The notes under the pieces were generated by a model. That model did not search any database. It was not told the origin of the DNA and saw only the letters and a program-made list of their open reading frames with translations. This document shows positions 1 to 12,206 of a DNA stretch of 64,000 bases, piece by piece. Position 1 is the first letter of the stretch, and every line of letters begins with the position of its first letter. Origin of the DNA: Bolinopsis microptera (taxonomy: Eukaryota; Ctenophora; Tentaculata; Lobata; Bolinopsidae); assembly GCF_026151205.1 (NCBI RefSeq), contig NC_087074.1:13663167-13727166 (forward strand), read 5' to 3'. Position numbers and translations under genes: made by a program.

Positions 1-317
1 ATGTAAACAAACAATTATCACCTCCTCAGCCTGCTTAACATGTGCTCACTATTAATGTAAACAAACAATTATCACCTCCCCGCCAGTATCCACATCTATA
101 AATTAATACATAAAAACGGTATAAATTTTTTAAAACCAGGGTAGAAAATAAAACCCTTTGTATTTATAAAACCGTCAACTAAAAATTGATTTGATTTGAT
201 TTACAACATGCAGTTCAGGCCCTCAACCATCAAACACTCCTTTTATGATCTAGGAGTGTTGATCAGATTAAGGTCCAAATCACTTATTGCTGTAGATGGA
301 AGAGTTCTTGCACCTCA
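1..317. other. non-coding, short direct repeat
   Basis: No gene seen. A segment of about 25 bases beginning ATGTAAACAAACAATTATCA occurs at 1 and again at 55. The rest is AT-rich sequence without recognisable signals. Confidence 0.5.
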
Positions 318-700
318 TTAACCCCTAATGGAAATTATACAAGTTCTGAGTAAATCGAAGCGCAGTCTGCGTCTGACAAAAGACGTCACATCACAGGATC
401 TTTGGCCTTCCTTAAGGCTGATCTTTTTAGCGAGATGTTTCGGGAATTGTGAAGCCTCAAATGCAATTCCTCCTGTAGTTCTGAACATGGCGTGAAGACT
501 GAATTTGAAGGTGGCTTTTTCCACATTAAGCACTCTGTCATTGTACTCGTGTTTTTTGCTTTTCTCGTGAGATTGGTATGTCTGCGAGATGCTCTTGTCA
601 CTGTTGGACTGGGTTTGAGGGTGAAGTACCCTGTCCAGCGGCGACCAGAACGATCTCACACTGATGTGATTCCTCTTACTACCTTCTTGCAGGAATAAGA
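318..700 (-). pseudogene. mobile-element C-terminal domain, copy 1
   Basis: Minus-strand reading frame with the landmarks of a domain found six times in this window: an FW motif, then a HEKSKKHEYNDRVLNVEK block, then TTGG, then RRRLRFDLLRTCIISIRG. The upstream part of any parent polyprotein is missing and the copy is diverged from the others, so it is a relic. I know similar sequences from cnidarian and other metazoan genomes, where they accompany mobile-element proteins; the exact element class is not certain. The DVRVF-type segment seen in copy 2 is eroded here. Confidence 0.6.
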
Positions 701-1479
701 TATAAAGACAGTGTATCATATGGAGCTTCATGTATAACTTGAGTACATATTTTAAGAGTGTTTTTCTGACATTGTCAGTCTGCCGCATTTCGCCTTGAGG
801 TTTGAATCAACAGAGCTGACTTAAAGGAAATCTGGGAGGGTATTTTAAGGGTGCTTATTCCACCGTAAATAAACCTGTTGTAAGCTTCAGCTTCTGTCGT
901 AAGTGCACTCAGACAAGAGCTTCAAAAAGCTTTAAAAATTAGACGGTGTAAACTGGAAATAACATTCAATTAATATAAATAATAGGTACAAGGTCAAAAA
1001 ATATGTTTAGCCATCGAAGCAATTCACAATTAAACAATAGGGACACCTAGGTTGGATCAGATTAAAAGTCTAATGCAACTACAAACCGGATTCCTTTCGA
1101 TCGGCCACACAAATTCCCTTATGAAAATTGGCTCTCGCATTGCCAATATCATACCAAGTAATTTAATTGTATCAGTGAGTACAGTATTTTGGAAAATAAT
1201 AATGGAAAATAATAATATTCAAGGTATTAATGACTTCATATATTAGTACAAATAACTGTTGCTATTAATTCAAACACTGTTACAATATGGTCCCTCCCTC
1301 GTTGTGATTTTGAACATGTAGCAAATCCAGAACGTTACGTACGTACAATCTAGCTCTTAACTGTAAATAATAAATGGGGACAAGAGGAGTGTGGAGCACA
1401 TTTGAGAGGACTTTCTTTGACGTGCACATTTTCAATCCCAAATCGCCACATATCAAATCATGTCCCTAAAAAAACATTG
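701..1479. other. AT-rich non-coding stretch
   Basis: No convincing gene, RNA or repeat seen. A 64-codon open frame at 1052-1246 has no recognisable motif and is probably chance. Confidence 0.4.
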
Positions 1480-2032
1480 TTTTAGACTCCTCAGGAATTT
1501 TATCAGAAGAAAGTATCTTTTTAGTTAAGCTCAGCTTAACCTTATTGTTAATAGCATTATCGCCTGCAAATTGGATTACTGCAACGCCCTTTATTTTGGA
1601 GTCAGTGACTACCTCATCCATCAGCTTCAACTTATTCAAAATGCTGCTGCTACTGCAGTAGGACTATATAAACATGATCATTTAGGAGATACTCTGAAAG
1701 ACCTTCATTGGCCGCCTATCAGTTACAGAATTCAGTACAAATTATTACTTCTTGTTTATAAATGTCATAATGGCATGGGACCAGATTATTTAAGTACAAT
1801 GTTTAAATTTGCAAACTATAATCATCTTATCTATTTGACTGAACCTAGAGTGCATACACAATATGGAGAAAGATCTTTTCAGAAAGTTCTTAATCTAATA
1901 GAAGAACTTTAAAGTTTTTCAATTTGTTGCTTTCTTCAAGTTGGCCCTAAATTATGGAATGAACTACCATTTGAGATTAAGAATTGTACAACATTGGACT
2001 CTTTTAAAGTGTATCTGAAAACATTGCACTGA
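1480..2032 (+). pseudogene. CR1/L2-like LINE relic, 3' end of ORF2
   Basis: Encodes the tail of a non-LTR reverse transcriptase: the block LDYCNALYFGVSDYLIHQLQ, QNAAA, LHWPPISYRIQYKLLLLVYK and YGERSF, typical of the region after the RT catalytic core in CR1/L2/jockey-type elements. The frame breaks near 1912 and resumes at about 1935 with GPKLWNELPFEIK, ending at TGA 2030. No RT catalytic motifs remain, so it is 5' truncated and frameshifted. It has no 3' UTR or tail: the next LINE reading frame begins within a few bases of its stop. Confidence 0.8.
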
Positions 2033-2034
2033 AC

Positions 2035-3975
2035 CAACAAGGACAGTTTGATAGTAAGTCATTTAAGTGTAAAGTTAATTATGAAAGAAAAATTACACAG
2101 TGTATGAAATATAAAACGAAGCCATTTTATGCATATTTAAGAGGGAAAAGAGTGTTAAAAAGTTTTGTATCATCCCTGGAAAAACCGGACGGATCTTTGA
2201 CCAAAAGTAATTTTGAAACTGCCGAGGTATTGGCTGATGCTTTTGCTTCAGTTTTTGTCAAAGAACCAGATGGACCTTTAAACAGAGAATGTTATTTTGT
2301 TGTGGATGAGTTACACATTGAAAATATTGAGATAACAATGGATGATGTTGGCAGAGAACTGAAAAGAATTAATATTAGTAAAAGTAAAGGGCCAGATGGC
2401 ATTCATCCTAAATTATTAAAAGAACTTGAACATAATTCAAGTTTTGTTTCTGCTGTGACTAAATTATTTCAAACATGTGCTTCAAGTGGAAAAATTCCAG
2501 AACAGTGGAAGACAGCAAATGTTACATCTCTTTATTAAAAAGGGTAGTCGGAAAGATGCCCTAAATTACAGGCCAGTGTCACTTACATGCATTTTATGTA
2601 AATTATATGAAAAATTAGTAAGGAGGCATATTATGAGTTTTGTTAGTAAGAAGATAAATCCAAACCAGCATGGATTTGTAGAAGGTAAATCTTGTTTATC
2701 TAATCTATTAGAGAGTGTAGAATGTATCATCGAACTATTAGAAGATGGTGCACCCGTAGATGTGTTTTACTTAGATTTTTGTAAAGCATTTGATAGTGTT
2801 CCACATCATAGACTACTTACAAAAATGAGAAATTTGGGTATAAGTGGTAACACTTTAGATATTGTGAAAGACTTTTTATCTGGAAGAAGATTTAAGACAT
2901 TCGTTGGTGGAGCATATTCCTACCTTCGTGATGTTTTATCAGGCGTCCCACAAGGGTCTGTTTTAGGTCCTTTATTGTTTGTCATTTTTATCAATGACTT
3001 GCCTGATTGTATTAATGGTATATCAAAACTGTTTGCAGATGATCTTAAAGTTATTATGGATGCCAATGACACTGAAAGCACTTTCAATATGTTAGAAAGC
3101 TTGCAAAACTGGCAAAATGTGTGGCTGTTAAAGTTTAATCCTAGCAAATGCAAAATAATGCATGTTCCATTTAATGAAAATCCCCTTCAAGAATATGTAT
3201 TTAGTGGTGTTACACTTGAATGTATTGAAGCAGAGAAAGATCTTGGAGTTTTAACTTCTTCAGATTTGAAATGGTCGAAACATATTAAAAGTTGTATTAG
3301 TAAAGCAAACAGTATGATTGCATGGGTTACAAGAAATCTCATTATAAGAGAAATTAACGTTATGAGAAATGTTTATAAAACTATAATAAGACCCCACTTG
3401 GAGTATTGTGCTCAGTTGTGGTCTCCACCTGCCTGCCATGGGAATTGGGCTACTATCATTGAACTGGAAAATGTCCAGAGAAGGTTCACACGCCTTATTG
3501 ATGATATTGGAACACTTCCTTACAGTGAAAGGTTGGATGCCTTACAGATTACAACACTCGCAGAGAGACGGGTTAGAGGAGATTTGATTGAAGCCTACAA
3601 AATTGTAAATGGATTGGTTGAGTATGGAAAAGATATTTTCAATTTAAGTAGATCGGGAGATAAAATTGTTAGCACTAAATCTAACAATATTGATAGAAAT
3701 ATTAAAACCTTGTCTAATAATTTTTATCAGAGCGTGTTATCAGCTTTTGGAATAAATTGCCATCTTTTGTTAGAAATTCAGTGTCTGTTATTGATTTTAA
3801 AATTAATCTAGAAGAATTTAAAAAGACTAATAATTTAGTAGACACAGGCAACTTTTGGGAAGTGTCAAATATAGTTTTAGCAAAAATAGAGGGTGTAAAT
3901 TATATCGAAAAGAAGAAGCAACAAGTTCAATATATTTATATAAAAATCCGTGTGTTGCCAAGAGAAAGGGAATAA
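2035..3975 (+). pseudogene. non-LTR retrotransposon RT (CR1/jockey group), frameshifted
   Basis: A 5'-truncated ORF2 in three frame segments (about 2035-2538, 2520-3765, 3757-3975), so two frameshifts separate the parts. Segment one has the thumbprint SKGPDGIHPKLLKEL; segment two has NYRPVSLTCILCKLYEKLV, the motif A aspartate in YLDFCKAFDSVPHH, SGVPQGSVLGPLLF (motif B) and the catalytic pair in FADDLK. It continues through RPHLEYCAQLWSPP and ERRVRGDLIEAY; the tail FKKTNN...NFW lies in segment three. The catalytic residues survive but no endonuclease or ORF1 is present, so the copy is dead. Homology to RT is clear; the clade is from motif memory only. Confidence 0.88.
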
Positions 3976-4076
3976 ATATCTCATGAATTTGTTTTTATTT
4001 TATTTTTTAATTAAGGGTTTTTAACTTTTTAAACTTTTAAAATAACTTATTAGTTTAAGACACCTTTGCAGAACTA

Positions 4077-4760
4077 ATGAGAACTGTGAAATGCAAGGAT
4101 GTACAGACTGAGCCAGTTCTTCTTCCAGTTGATGGTCTAGAGTTACCAAAGGGAACAGTCCTAGGAGACCAAGCCAGGCTGGACATTTCTGCAAGATGGA
4201 TTTGGAATGCTTCAGAGAGGGCATTTTTTGATGTAAGGGTATTTCATTCCCCAGCCCCCTCCAATGTAAGCAAACCGATACCAGCAATGTACCTGTCCCA
4301 TGAAAATGAGAAAAAGCGATGTTACAATGCAAGGGTTCTTGAAGTGGAGAAAGGAAGCTTCACACCTTTAGTGTTCTCGACTTCTGGTGGAATGGGTGGT
4401 GAAGCTGAGAGACTGGTCAAGAAGCTGGCCAGTAAGAGTACCACACTGGCCAGAGGTACTCAGACGCTGTAGGATACATAAGAAAGCGCCTTCGCTTTGA
4501 AATCCTCAGAACAACAGTGATTTCTCTCCGTGGAGACAGAGGTGCGAGAAAAAACATTGTTGATATAAACAGTCTAGATCTTAACTTGGAGCCACAAGGC
4601 CAAGGGTAAAAATTTTTTGATTGTTAAGGGAATTTTTTGAATTCTTAAAGGGTTGATTTTATATAGGGTCATTGCTATATTATGTGTATATTGATTGAAT
4701 AATTTATATATTATTTAAAATATTTTTTCGATTTGAGAGGATGATTCTAAAAATTGGTTT
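4077..4760 (+). pseudogene. mobile-element C-terminal domain, copy 2 (longest)
   Basis: Best preserved copy of the dispersed domain. It reads GDQARLDISARWIW, then AFFDVRVFHSPAPSN, then SHENEKKRCYNARVLEVEKG, SFTPLVFSTSGGMGGEAE, and after a frameshift YIRKRLRFEILRTTVISLRG. Compared with the copy at 19217, four bases (ATGG) are missing near 4440, which causes the frameshift and the early stop at 4470. Similarity to other copies continues into the 3' untranslated part (TATATAGGGTCATTG, about 4665). I suspect a PD-(D/E)XK-like nuclease fold from the D...DVRV...EKK spacing, by analogy with the C-terminal nuclease of R2-type LINEs; this is only a hypothesis. Confidence 0.7.
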
Positions 4761-4914
4761 AATTTCTACTATATGTAAATAAATTATGACAATTATGTTA
4801 GTTATAGAATTTGTTTGTTTTGAATGACGAAGGCTGTGAAATGTTCACAGTTCTGATAATGAGGAAATCAGAAAGAATGTTTAAAACTAGTGATGATGTT
4901 TATGTCATTATTCT

Positions 4915-4936
4915 TAATCTAATCTAATCTAATCTA
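4915..4936. repeat. (TAATC)n microsatellite
   Basis: About four and a half units of a pentanucleotide in AT-rich DNA, a few hundred bases after the mobile-element domain. Confidence 0.8.
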
Positions 4937-5201
4937 ACGTGCTCATAATATTGTATCTTAATATTTTTCGATCCTAGTTTTCCCTAATTGGTTCTACTAC
5001 AAAATGCATACACATTATATAGATTATTTAGTGTATCAAGTCTAATCACCCTTATCTGGTTTAGAATATAAATGTGGGTTGCTTTTTCAGGTTTTATTGT
5101 ATCCTGAACTGTTTTCGTGGCACACCTGTGCATTTTAAGTTGTTGTGCCACTATAACATAAAAGTTATTATTATTATTATTTTTTATATCAAGGAAAGAC
5201 C

Positions 5202-5507
5202 ATGCCACAGCTCTACACTCTGCACGAGAATGAGAAAAAGAATCAGTACATGAACCGAGCGCTTCAATTGGAGAAAGGGTCATTCGTCCCCCTTGTATTA
5301 ACCACTACAGGAGGAATGGCACCTGAGGCCAAACGTTTCATAAGGAGACTTGCTGTGTTGATAGCCACCAAGACCAGTATGGATATAATGAGGAGTGTGC
5401 TAGTAGCAGTTAGAGGTGTACGTGGGAAGGCAAAGAAGGCATGGACCGCAATTATATCCAATGTCTCCTTCAACCTGATACCTGAGGAGAAGAGCTACGA
5501 GGGATAG
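5202..5507 (+). pseudogene. mobile-element C-terminal domain, copy 3 (second subfamily)
   Basis: Reads LHENEKKNQYMNRALQLEKG, SFVPLVLTTTGGMAPEAKRF and, after an apparent internal deletion, MDIMRSVLVAVRGVRGKAKK, ending SFNLIPEEKSYEG. The same C-terminal signature (SFDLIPQ) recurs in the copy at 12207, so these two form a subfamily distinct from copies 2, 4 and 6. The first part of the domain, including the DVRVF block, is absent. Confidence 0.65.
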
Positions 5508-5789
5508 ATGATATTTATTGCTCAGGATTCACGATTGTGCTCTGCCAATTGCATCACTTGATTTAATTTATTGTATATATATACTGTTTGACATTTTTCA
5601 AATGCAAAATAAATAAATAAATGGGGTTAGTTATCCACTAAAGTGCTGAGTCTTGGTCGGAAAAAAATATGACAGCAATAATGTGAACACAATTGGTTTA
5701 CTCAGAGCAGCATCACACCTCAAAAGTTAAAATAGAATTAAGGTAAAACACATATTTTTTTTAAATAATGAAATTATTCAAACAATATA

Positions 5790-5945
5790 CACATAATATA
5801 ACAATGACCCTATATAAAATCTACCCTTTAAGAATTAAAAAAGTTTCCTAAACAATCAAAAATTACCCTTGGCCTTGTGGCTCCAAGTTAAGATCTAGAC
5901 TGTTTATATCAACAATAATTTTTCTCGCATCTCTGTCTCCAACAC
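5790..5945 (-). pseudogene. mobile-element domain, copy 4 (3' end, antisense)
   Basis: The reverse complement matches the 3' end of copies 2 and 6: a GDRDARKIIVDINSLDLNLEP-like end, then CCAAGGGTAA, then the TATATAGGGTCATTG segment of the untranslated tail. Only the last roughly 35 codons plus the tail remain. Confidence 0.7.
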
Positions 5946-6015
5946 ATATTGACAAATGGTAGTGAGAGGGAAAAATTCTACAAGCAGCGCTAATTTGAAC
6001 TATTATATTGAAGTA

Positions 6016-6135
6016 TTGTAGCGCAATGCGTTACTGTGCCGCGCCGCGCACTCAATGAGGCTTCTCACAGCGACAGATCGTCGAGATGCGCTACTGTGCC
6101 GCGCCGAGCTGCCATGAATTGACATCGTCAATTAA
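6016..6135 (+). mobile_element. GC-rich MITE, copy A
   Basis: A 120-bp GC-rich element beginning TTGTAGCGCAATGCG and ending GACATCGTCAATTAA. It is flanked by a perfect 9-bp direct repeat ATTGAAGTA (6007-6015 and 6136-6144), read as a target-site duplication. The ends form an imperfect inverted repeat (TTGTAGCGC.ATG against TTAATTGACGATG). No coding capacity. A 9-bp duplication fits Mutator-like elements, but this is not proof of class. Confidence 0.85.
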
Positions 6136-6417
6136 ATTGAAGTATGGTGCACTACTTGGCCGTGCATCAATTATATATCACGTTGCGACCCCCACGGTCG
6201 TTTCACTATCGTCCTGACGATACAGGGGGAGCCGCGCACTTCGTGCGCGGCGGGTCATACAACGTATGACAAAAATATTATTAGTTATAAATAAATGTTT
6301 TTTCAATGTTTTCTTGTTACACGTTGCCCACCTCTCGTGCACGCTTCGCGTGCACGCCGACCGGTTGGCGATCAAAAAGGGTTACAGCGTGTGTCAAATG
6401 TTTTCATACAACAGTTT

Positions 6418-6639
6418 TTGTAGCAATGTAGCGCGATGCGTAACTGGGCCGGGCCGCGCACTCAATTATGCTTCATTAGATCAGCTTGATTCACGATGTC
6501 AATCCTTCGCATCTCGCCGATCTGCATACGGTGGTTGCGAGAAGCATTATTGGACCCAGTAGTGCATCACGCTACAATAGATCAGCGAACTGCGCTATTT
6601 GGGCCTCACCGAGCTGCGAAGAATTGGCATCGTAAATTA
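6418..6639 (+). mobile_element. GC-rich MITE, copy B, split by copy C
   Basis: Left part (TTGTAGCAATGTAGCGCGATG onwards) and right part (ending GGCATCGTAAATTAA) match the family, separated by an inverted copy. The flanks AACAGTTT at 6410 and 6641 give an 8- to 9-base duplication with one mismatch at the ninth base. Confidence 0.75.
6486..6577 (-). mobile_element. GC-rich MITE, copy C, nested in copy B
   Basis: Inverted relative to copies A, B and D; begins TTGATTCACGATGTC and ends CATCACGCTACAA. It interrupts copy B and is bounded by a perfect 9-bp repeat TAGATCAGC (6477-6485 and 6578-6586). At 92 bp it lacks part of the middle found in copy D. Confidence 0.85.
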
Positions 6640-7079
6640 AAACAGTTTACAATATTGATTTGCTCTAACCAGCTTGTAGGTTTACAACCTGCCAGGACGC
6701 GCGCCGAGTTGGACTCGTATGGAACAGATATTTTACGAGTATTTTACCCGTTAATAACCAGCAACCAGAGCCCTTTCGCTTGCAGTAGCGCGCGACCGCC
6801 GAAGGCGGCACAGGCACTATTTTACTTGTGAAACATTATATTGAAAACTTGACGGATGTTACTCGTCTAAATTTCTTCGAAGTAGCGCGCGACGACAAGT
6901 GCTACGAAGTAGCGCGCGCCGGGCCAGATCATTAACAATGGTCAAATTGAAAACCAGACGTTTCTATCTCTTTTATTTTCAAAGTTAGAGCCCTACCAGT
7001 AAGGTTTCATGGGCTGGAGCGGTATTGAAATAAAACCAGACTGTCGGAGAATATCTGGTCATTCAAAGCAGTAGATGAA
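6640..7079. other. non-coding, GC-rich patches
   Basis: No gene seen. Short GTAGCGCGCG motifs recur at about 6785, 6882 and 6910, possibly eroded MITE ends. The rest is anonymous. Confidence 0.4.
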
Positions 7080-9150
7080 TCCATAAATTTGGAACATGGG
7101 TACATCGCAGTATTGGCCGTATTTGAGTGCTCGGAAGGCTCAGTTCGGTTTCTAAGATGGATATAGCCGTAAGCTATGCCTAGGAGCCATCAAAAGTCGC
7201 ATAAAATTACCCATGGAATGACCAGAAATGAACGAAAATGAACATTCTTCTCAAAGTGCTCCGAATGGTTTAAAATGGGTCGGAAAGTGTTAACATTGGA
7301 CCTAGGACCACTCAAACCAAGTTTGGGAATCACTGCATGTCTAGAACCGATGTTACCTATGTTCCAAAATGTTCCAATTTTGGGACAATAATCCTCCTGA
7401 GAATCCAGATTTTTGGAACATGGGCACATCGAAGTATTGGCTGTATTTAAGTGCTGGGAAGCCTCAATTCGGTTTTCTAAGATGGATATAGGTAAAAACT
7501 AGGCCTAAGAGCCATCAAAACTCAAATAACATTACCCAGGTTCATGTAATGAACGAAAATGAACAAAATTGAACATTGTCCTAAAAATGCTCAGAACGGT
7601 TTAAAATTGGTCGAAAAGTGTTTATATTGGTCCTGCGACCACTCAAACCAAGTTTGGGAATCACTGCATGTCTAGAACCGATGTTACCTATATTCCAAAA
7701 TGTTCCAATTTTGGGACAATAATCCTCCTGAGAATCCAGATTTTTGGAACATGGGCACATCGAAGTATTGGCTGTATTTAAGTGCTGGGAAGCCTCAATT
7801 CGGTTTTCTAAGATGGATATAGGTAAAAACTAGGCCTAAGAGCCATCAAAACTCAAATAACATTACCCAGGTTCATGGAATGAACGAAAATGAACAAAAA
7901 TGAATATGGTCCTAAAAATGCTCAGAACGGTTTAAAATTGGTCGGAAAATGTTTATATTGGTCCTATGACCACTCAAACCAAGAATCACTGCATGTCTAG
8001 AACCGATGTTACCTATGTTCCAAAATGTTCCAATTTTGGGACAATAATCCTCCTGAGAATCCAGATTTTTGGAACATGGGCACATCGAAGTATTGGCTGT
8101 ATTTAAGTGCTGGGAAGCCTCAATTCGGTTTTCTAAGATGGATATAGGTAAAAACTAGGCCTAAGAGCCATCAAAACTCAAATAACATTACCCAGGTTCA
8201 TGGAATGAACGAAAATGAACAAAAATGAATATTGTCCTAAAAATGCTCAGAACGGTTTAAAATTGGTCGGAAAGTGTTTATATTGGTCCTGGGACCACTC
8301 AAACCAAGTTTGGGAATCACTGCATGTCTAGAACCGATGTTACCTATGTTCCAAAATGTTCCAATTTTGGGACAATAATCCTCCTGAGAATCCAGATTTT
8401 TGGAACATGGGCACATCGAAGTATTGGCTGTATTTAAGTGCTGGGAAGCCTCAATTCGGTTTTCTAAGATGGATATAGGTAAAAACTAGGCCTAAGAGCC
8501 ATCAAAACTCAAATAACATTACCCAGGTTCATGGAATGAACGAAAATGAACAAAAATGAATATTGTCCTAAAAATGCTCTGAACGGTTTAAAATTGGTCG
8601 GAAAGTGTTTATATTGGACCTGGGACCACTCAAACCAAGTTTGGGAATCACTGCATGTCTAGAACCGATGTTACCTATGTTCCAAAATGTTCCAATTTTG
8701 GGACAATAATCCTCCTGAGAATCCAGATTTTTGGAACATGGGCACATCGAAGTATTGCCTGTATTTAAGTGCTGGGAAGCCTCAATTCGGTTTTCTAAGA
8801 TGGATATAGGTAAAAACTAGGCCTAAGAGCCATCAAAACTCAAATAACATTACCCAGGTTCATGGAATGAACGAAAATGAACAAAAAATGAATATTGTCC
8901 TAAAAATGCTCAGAACAGTTTAAAATTGGTCGGAAAGTTTGGGAATCACTTCATGTCTAGACCCGATGTTACCAATGTTGTCACAATAATCCTCCTGAGC
9001 ATCCAGATTTTTGGAACATGGGGACATCGAAGTGCTGGGAAGCCTCAATTCGGTTTTCTAAGATGGATATAAAAAAACTAGGCCTTATAGAGGAGCCATC
9101 AAAAGTCGAATAATATTACCTAAGTTTATGGAATGAACAACGAACATGAA
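7080..9150 (+). repeat. 331-bp satellite, left array
   Basis: About six head-to-tail units. The marker GGAACATGGGCACATCGAAG begins at 7415, 7746, 8071, 8402 and 8733, giving steps of 331, 325, 331 and 331. The first unit (7080-7414) and the last are diverged or truncated. Short peptides starting MCPCSK in this array are only translations of the repeat. Confidence 0.95.
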
Positions 9151-9317
9151 CATTTTCCTCAAAGCACTCAGAATGGTTAAAAAATGGTGGCAAAGAGTCA
9201 ATATTGTCTTCCAACAGGGTCTTAAAGTTGCATTCAGAATTATGTACAATTAAACAGAAATTATTTTATTGGGCAAATATTTTTGTTTTAATAATCCTCC
9301 AATATTTTGATATAAAT

Positions 9318-11935
9318 GCTTCCCAGCACTTAAATACAGCCAATACTTCGATGTGCCCATGTTCCAAAAATCTGGATTCTCAGGAGGATTATTGTCCCAA
9401 AATTGGAACATTTTGGAACATAGGTAACATCGGTTCTAGACATGCAGTGATTCCCAAACTTGGTTTGAGTGGTCATAGGACCAATATAAACACTTTCCGA
9501 CCAATTTTAAACCGTTCTGAGCATTTTTAGGACAATATTCATTTTTGTTCATTTTCGTTCATTCCATGAACCCGGGTAATGTTATTTAAGTTTTGATGGC
9601 TCTTAGGCCTAGTTTTTACCTATATCCATCTTAGAAAACCGAATTGAGGCTTCCCAGCACTTAAATACAGCCAATACTTCGATGTGCCCATGTTCCAAAA
9701 ATCTGGATTCTCAGGAGGATTATTGTCCCAAAATTGGAACATTTTGGAACATAGGTAACATCGGTTCTAGACATGCAGTGATTCCCAAACTTGGTTTGAG
9801 TGGTCATAGGACCAATATAAACACTTTCCGACCAATTTTAAACCGTTCTGAGCATTTTTAGGACAATATTCATTTTTGTTCATTTTCGTTCATTCCATTT
9901 CCATGAACCTGGGTAATGTTATTTGAGTTTTGATGGCTCTTAGGCCTAGTTTTTACCTATATCCATCTTAGAAAACCGAATTGAGGCTTCCCAGCACTTA
10001 AATACAGCCAATACTTCGATGTGCCCATGTTCCAAAAATCTGGATTCTCAGGAGGATTATTGTCCCAAAATTGGAACATTTTGGAACATAGGTAACATCG
10101 GTTCTAGACATGCAGTGATTCCCAAACTTGGTTTGAGTGGTCATAGGACCAATATAAACACTTTCCGACCAATTTTAAACCGTTCTGAGCATTTTTAGGA
10201 CAATATTCATTTTTGTTCATTTTCGTTCATTACATGAACCTGGGTATTGTTATTTGAGTTTTGATGGCTCTTAGGCCTAGTTTTTACCTATAATATCCAT
10301 CTTAGAAAACCGAATTGAGGCTTCCCAGCACTTAAATACAGCCAATACTTCGATGTGCCCATGTTCCAAAAATCTGGATTCTCAGGAGGATTATTGTCCC
10401 AAAATTGGAACATTTTGGAACATCGGTAACATCGGTTCTAGACATGCAGTGATTCCCAAACTTGGTTTGAGTGGTCATAGGACCAATATAAACACTTTCC
10501 GACCAATTTTAAACCGTTCTGAGCATTTTTAGGACAATATTCATTTTTGTTCATTTTCGTTCATTCCATGAACCCGGGTAATGTTATAAATATAATTGAG
10601 TTTTGATGGCTCTTAGGCCTAGTTTTTACCTATATCCATCTTAGAAAACCGAATTGAGGCTTCCCAGCACTTAAATACAGCCAATACTTCGATGTGCCCA
10701 TGTTCCAAAAATCTGGATTCTCAGGAGGATTATTGTCCCAAAATTGGAACATTTTGGAACATAGGTAACATCGGTTCTAGACATGCAGTGATTCCCAAAC
10801 TTGGTTTGAGTGGTTGCAGGACCAATATAAACACTTTCCGACCAATTTTAAACCGTTCTGAGCATTTTAGGACAATATTAATTTTTGTTCATTTTCGTTC
10901 ATTCCATGAACCCGGGTAATGTTATTTAAGTTTTGATGGCTCTTAGGCCTAGTTTTTACCTATATCCATCTTAGAAAACCGAATTGAGGCTTCCCAGCAC
11001 TTAAATACAGCCAATACTTCGATGTGCCCATGTTCCAAAAATCTGGATTCTCAGGAGGATTATTGTCCCAAAATTGGAACATTTTGGAACATAGGTAACA
11101 TCGGTTCTAGACATGCAGTGATTCCCAAACTTGGTTTGAGTGGTCATAGGACCAATATAAACACTTTCCGACCAATTTTAAACCGTTCTGAGCATTTTTA
11201 GGACAATATTCATTTTTGTTCATTTTCGTTCATTCCATGAACCTGGGTAATGTTATTTGAGTTTTGATGGCTCTTAGGCCTAGTTTTTACCTATAATATC
11301 CATCTTAGAAAACCGAATTGAGGCTTCCCAGCACTTAAATACAGCCAATACTTCGATGTGCCCATGTTCAAAAAAATTGGAACATTTTGGAACATAGGTA
11401 ACATCGGTTCTAGACATGCAGTGATTCCCAAACTTGGTTTGAGTGGTCATAGGACCAATATAAACACTTTCCGACCAATTTTAAACCGTTCTGAGCATTT
11501 TTAGGACAATATTCATTTTTGTTCATTTTCGTTCATTCCATGAACCCGGGTAATGTTATTTAAGTTTTGATGGCTCTTAGGCCTAGTTTTTACCTATATC
11601 CATCTTAGAAAACCGAATTGAGGCTTCCCAGCACTTAAATACAGCCAATACTTCGATGTGCCCATGTTCCAAAAATCTGGATTCTCAGGAGGATTATTGT
11701 CCCAAAATTGGAACATTTTGGAACATAGGTAACATCGGTTCTAGACATGCAGTGATTCCCAAACTTGGTTTGAGTGGTCATAGGACCAATATAAACACTT
11801 TCCGACCAATTTTAAACCGTTCTGAGCATTTTTAGGACAATATTCATTTTTGTTCATTTTCGTTCATTCCATGAACCTGGGTAATGTTATTTGAGTTTTG
11901 ATGGCTCTTAGGCCTAGTTTTTACCTATATCCATC
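9318..11935 (-). repeat. 331-bp satellite, right array, inverted
   Basis: The same unit in the opposite orientation, about eight copies. The marker ATGTGCCCATGTTCC begins at 9351, 9682, 10019, 10353, 10692, 11022, 11356 and 11656. The last step is 300 because about 31 bases are missing from one unit. With the left array it makes a giant inverted repeat around a spacer of about 170 bases. Confidence 0.95.
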
Positions 11936-12014
11936 ATTTACAATTATTTTTGGCACTATTTAGAGCTTATTAGGGCAAATAAATGCATGGGACACTTTTG
12001 GGACAATTTTGGGA

Positions 12015-12062
12015 CATGTTCCAAAAATGTTCCAAAAATGTTCCAAAAATGTTCCAAAAATC
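12015..12062. repeat. 11-bp tandem repeat closing the satellite
   Basis: Four copies of TGTTCCAAAAA, a motif also present inside the 331-bp unit, followed by CTGGATTCATC, which partly mirrors GATGAATCCATA at the left end of the arrays (7074). Confidence 0.8.
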
Positions 12063-12206
12063 TGGATTCATCAACTCATTCAAAGACCGTGAGCTTAATT
12101 AGAATTCAGGCGTGGACACGGGGAGTCCCCCTGGGATCATTTCGTCCGTAAAATTATATACAACATAAAATAGTACAGTAAAATATCAAAATTTACATAA
12201 ACAAAT

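Noticed and set aside
7190-10919. Several small open frames beginning MCPCSK
   Set aside because: They are translations of the 331-bp satellite, repeat with its period and occur on both array arms.
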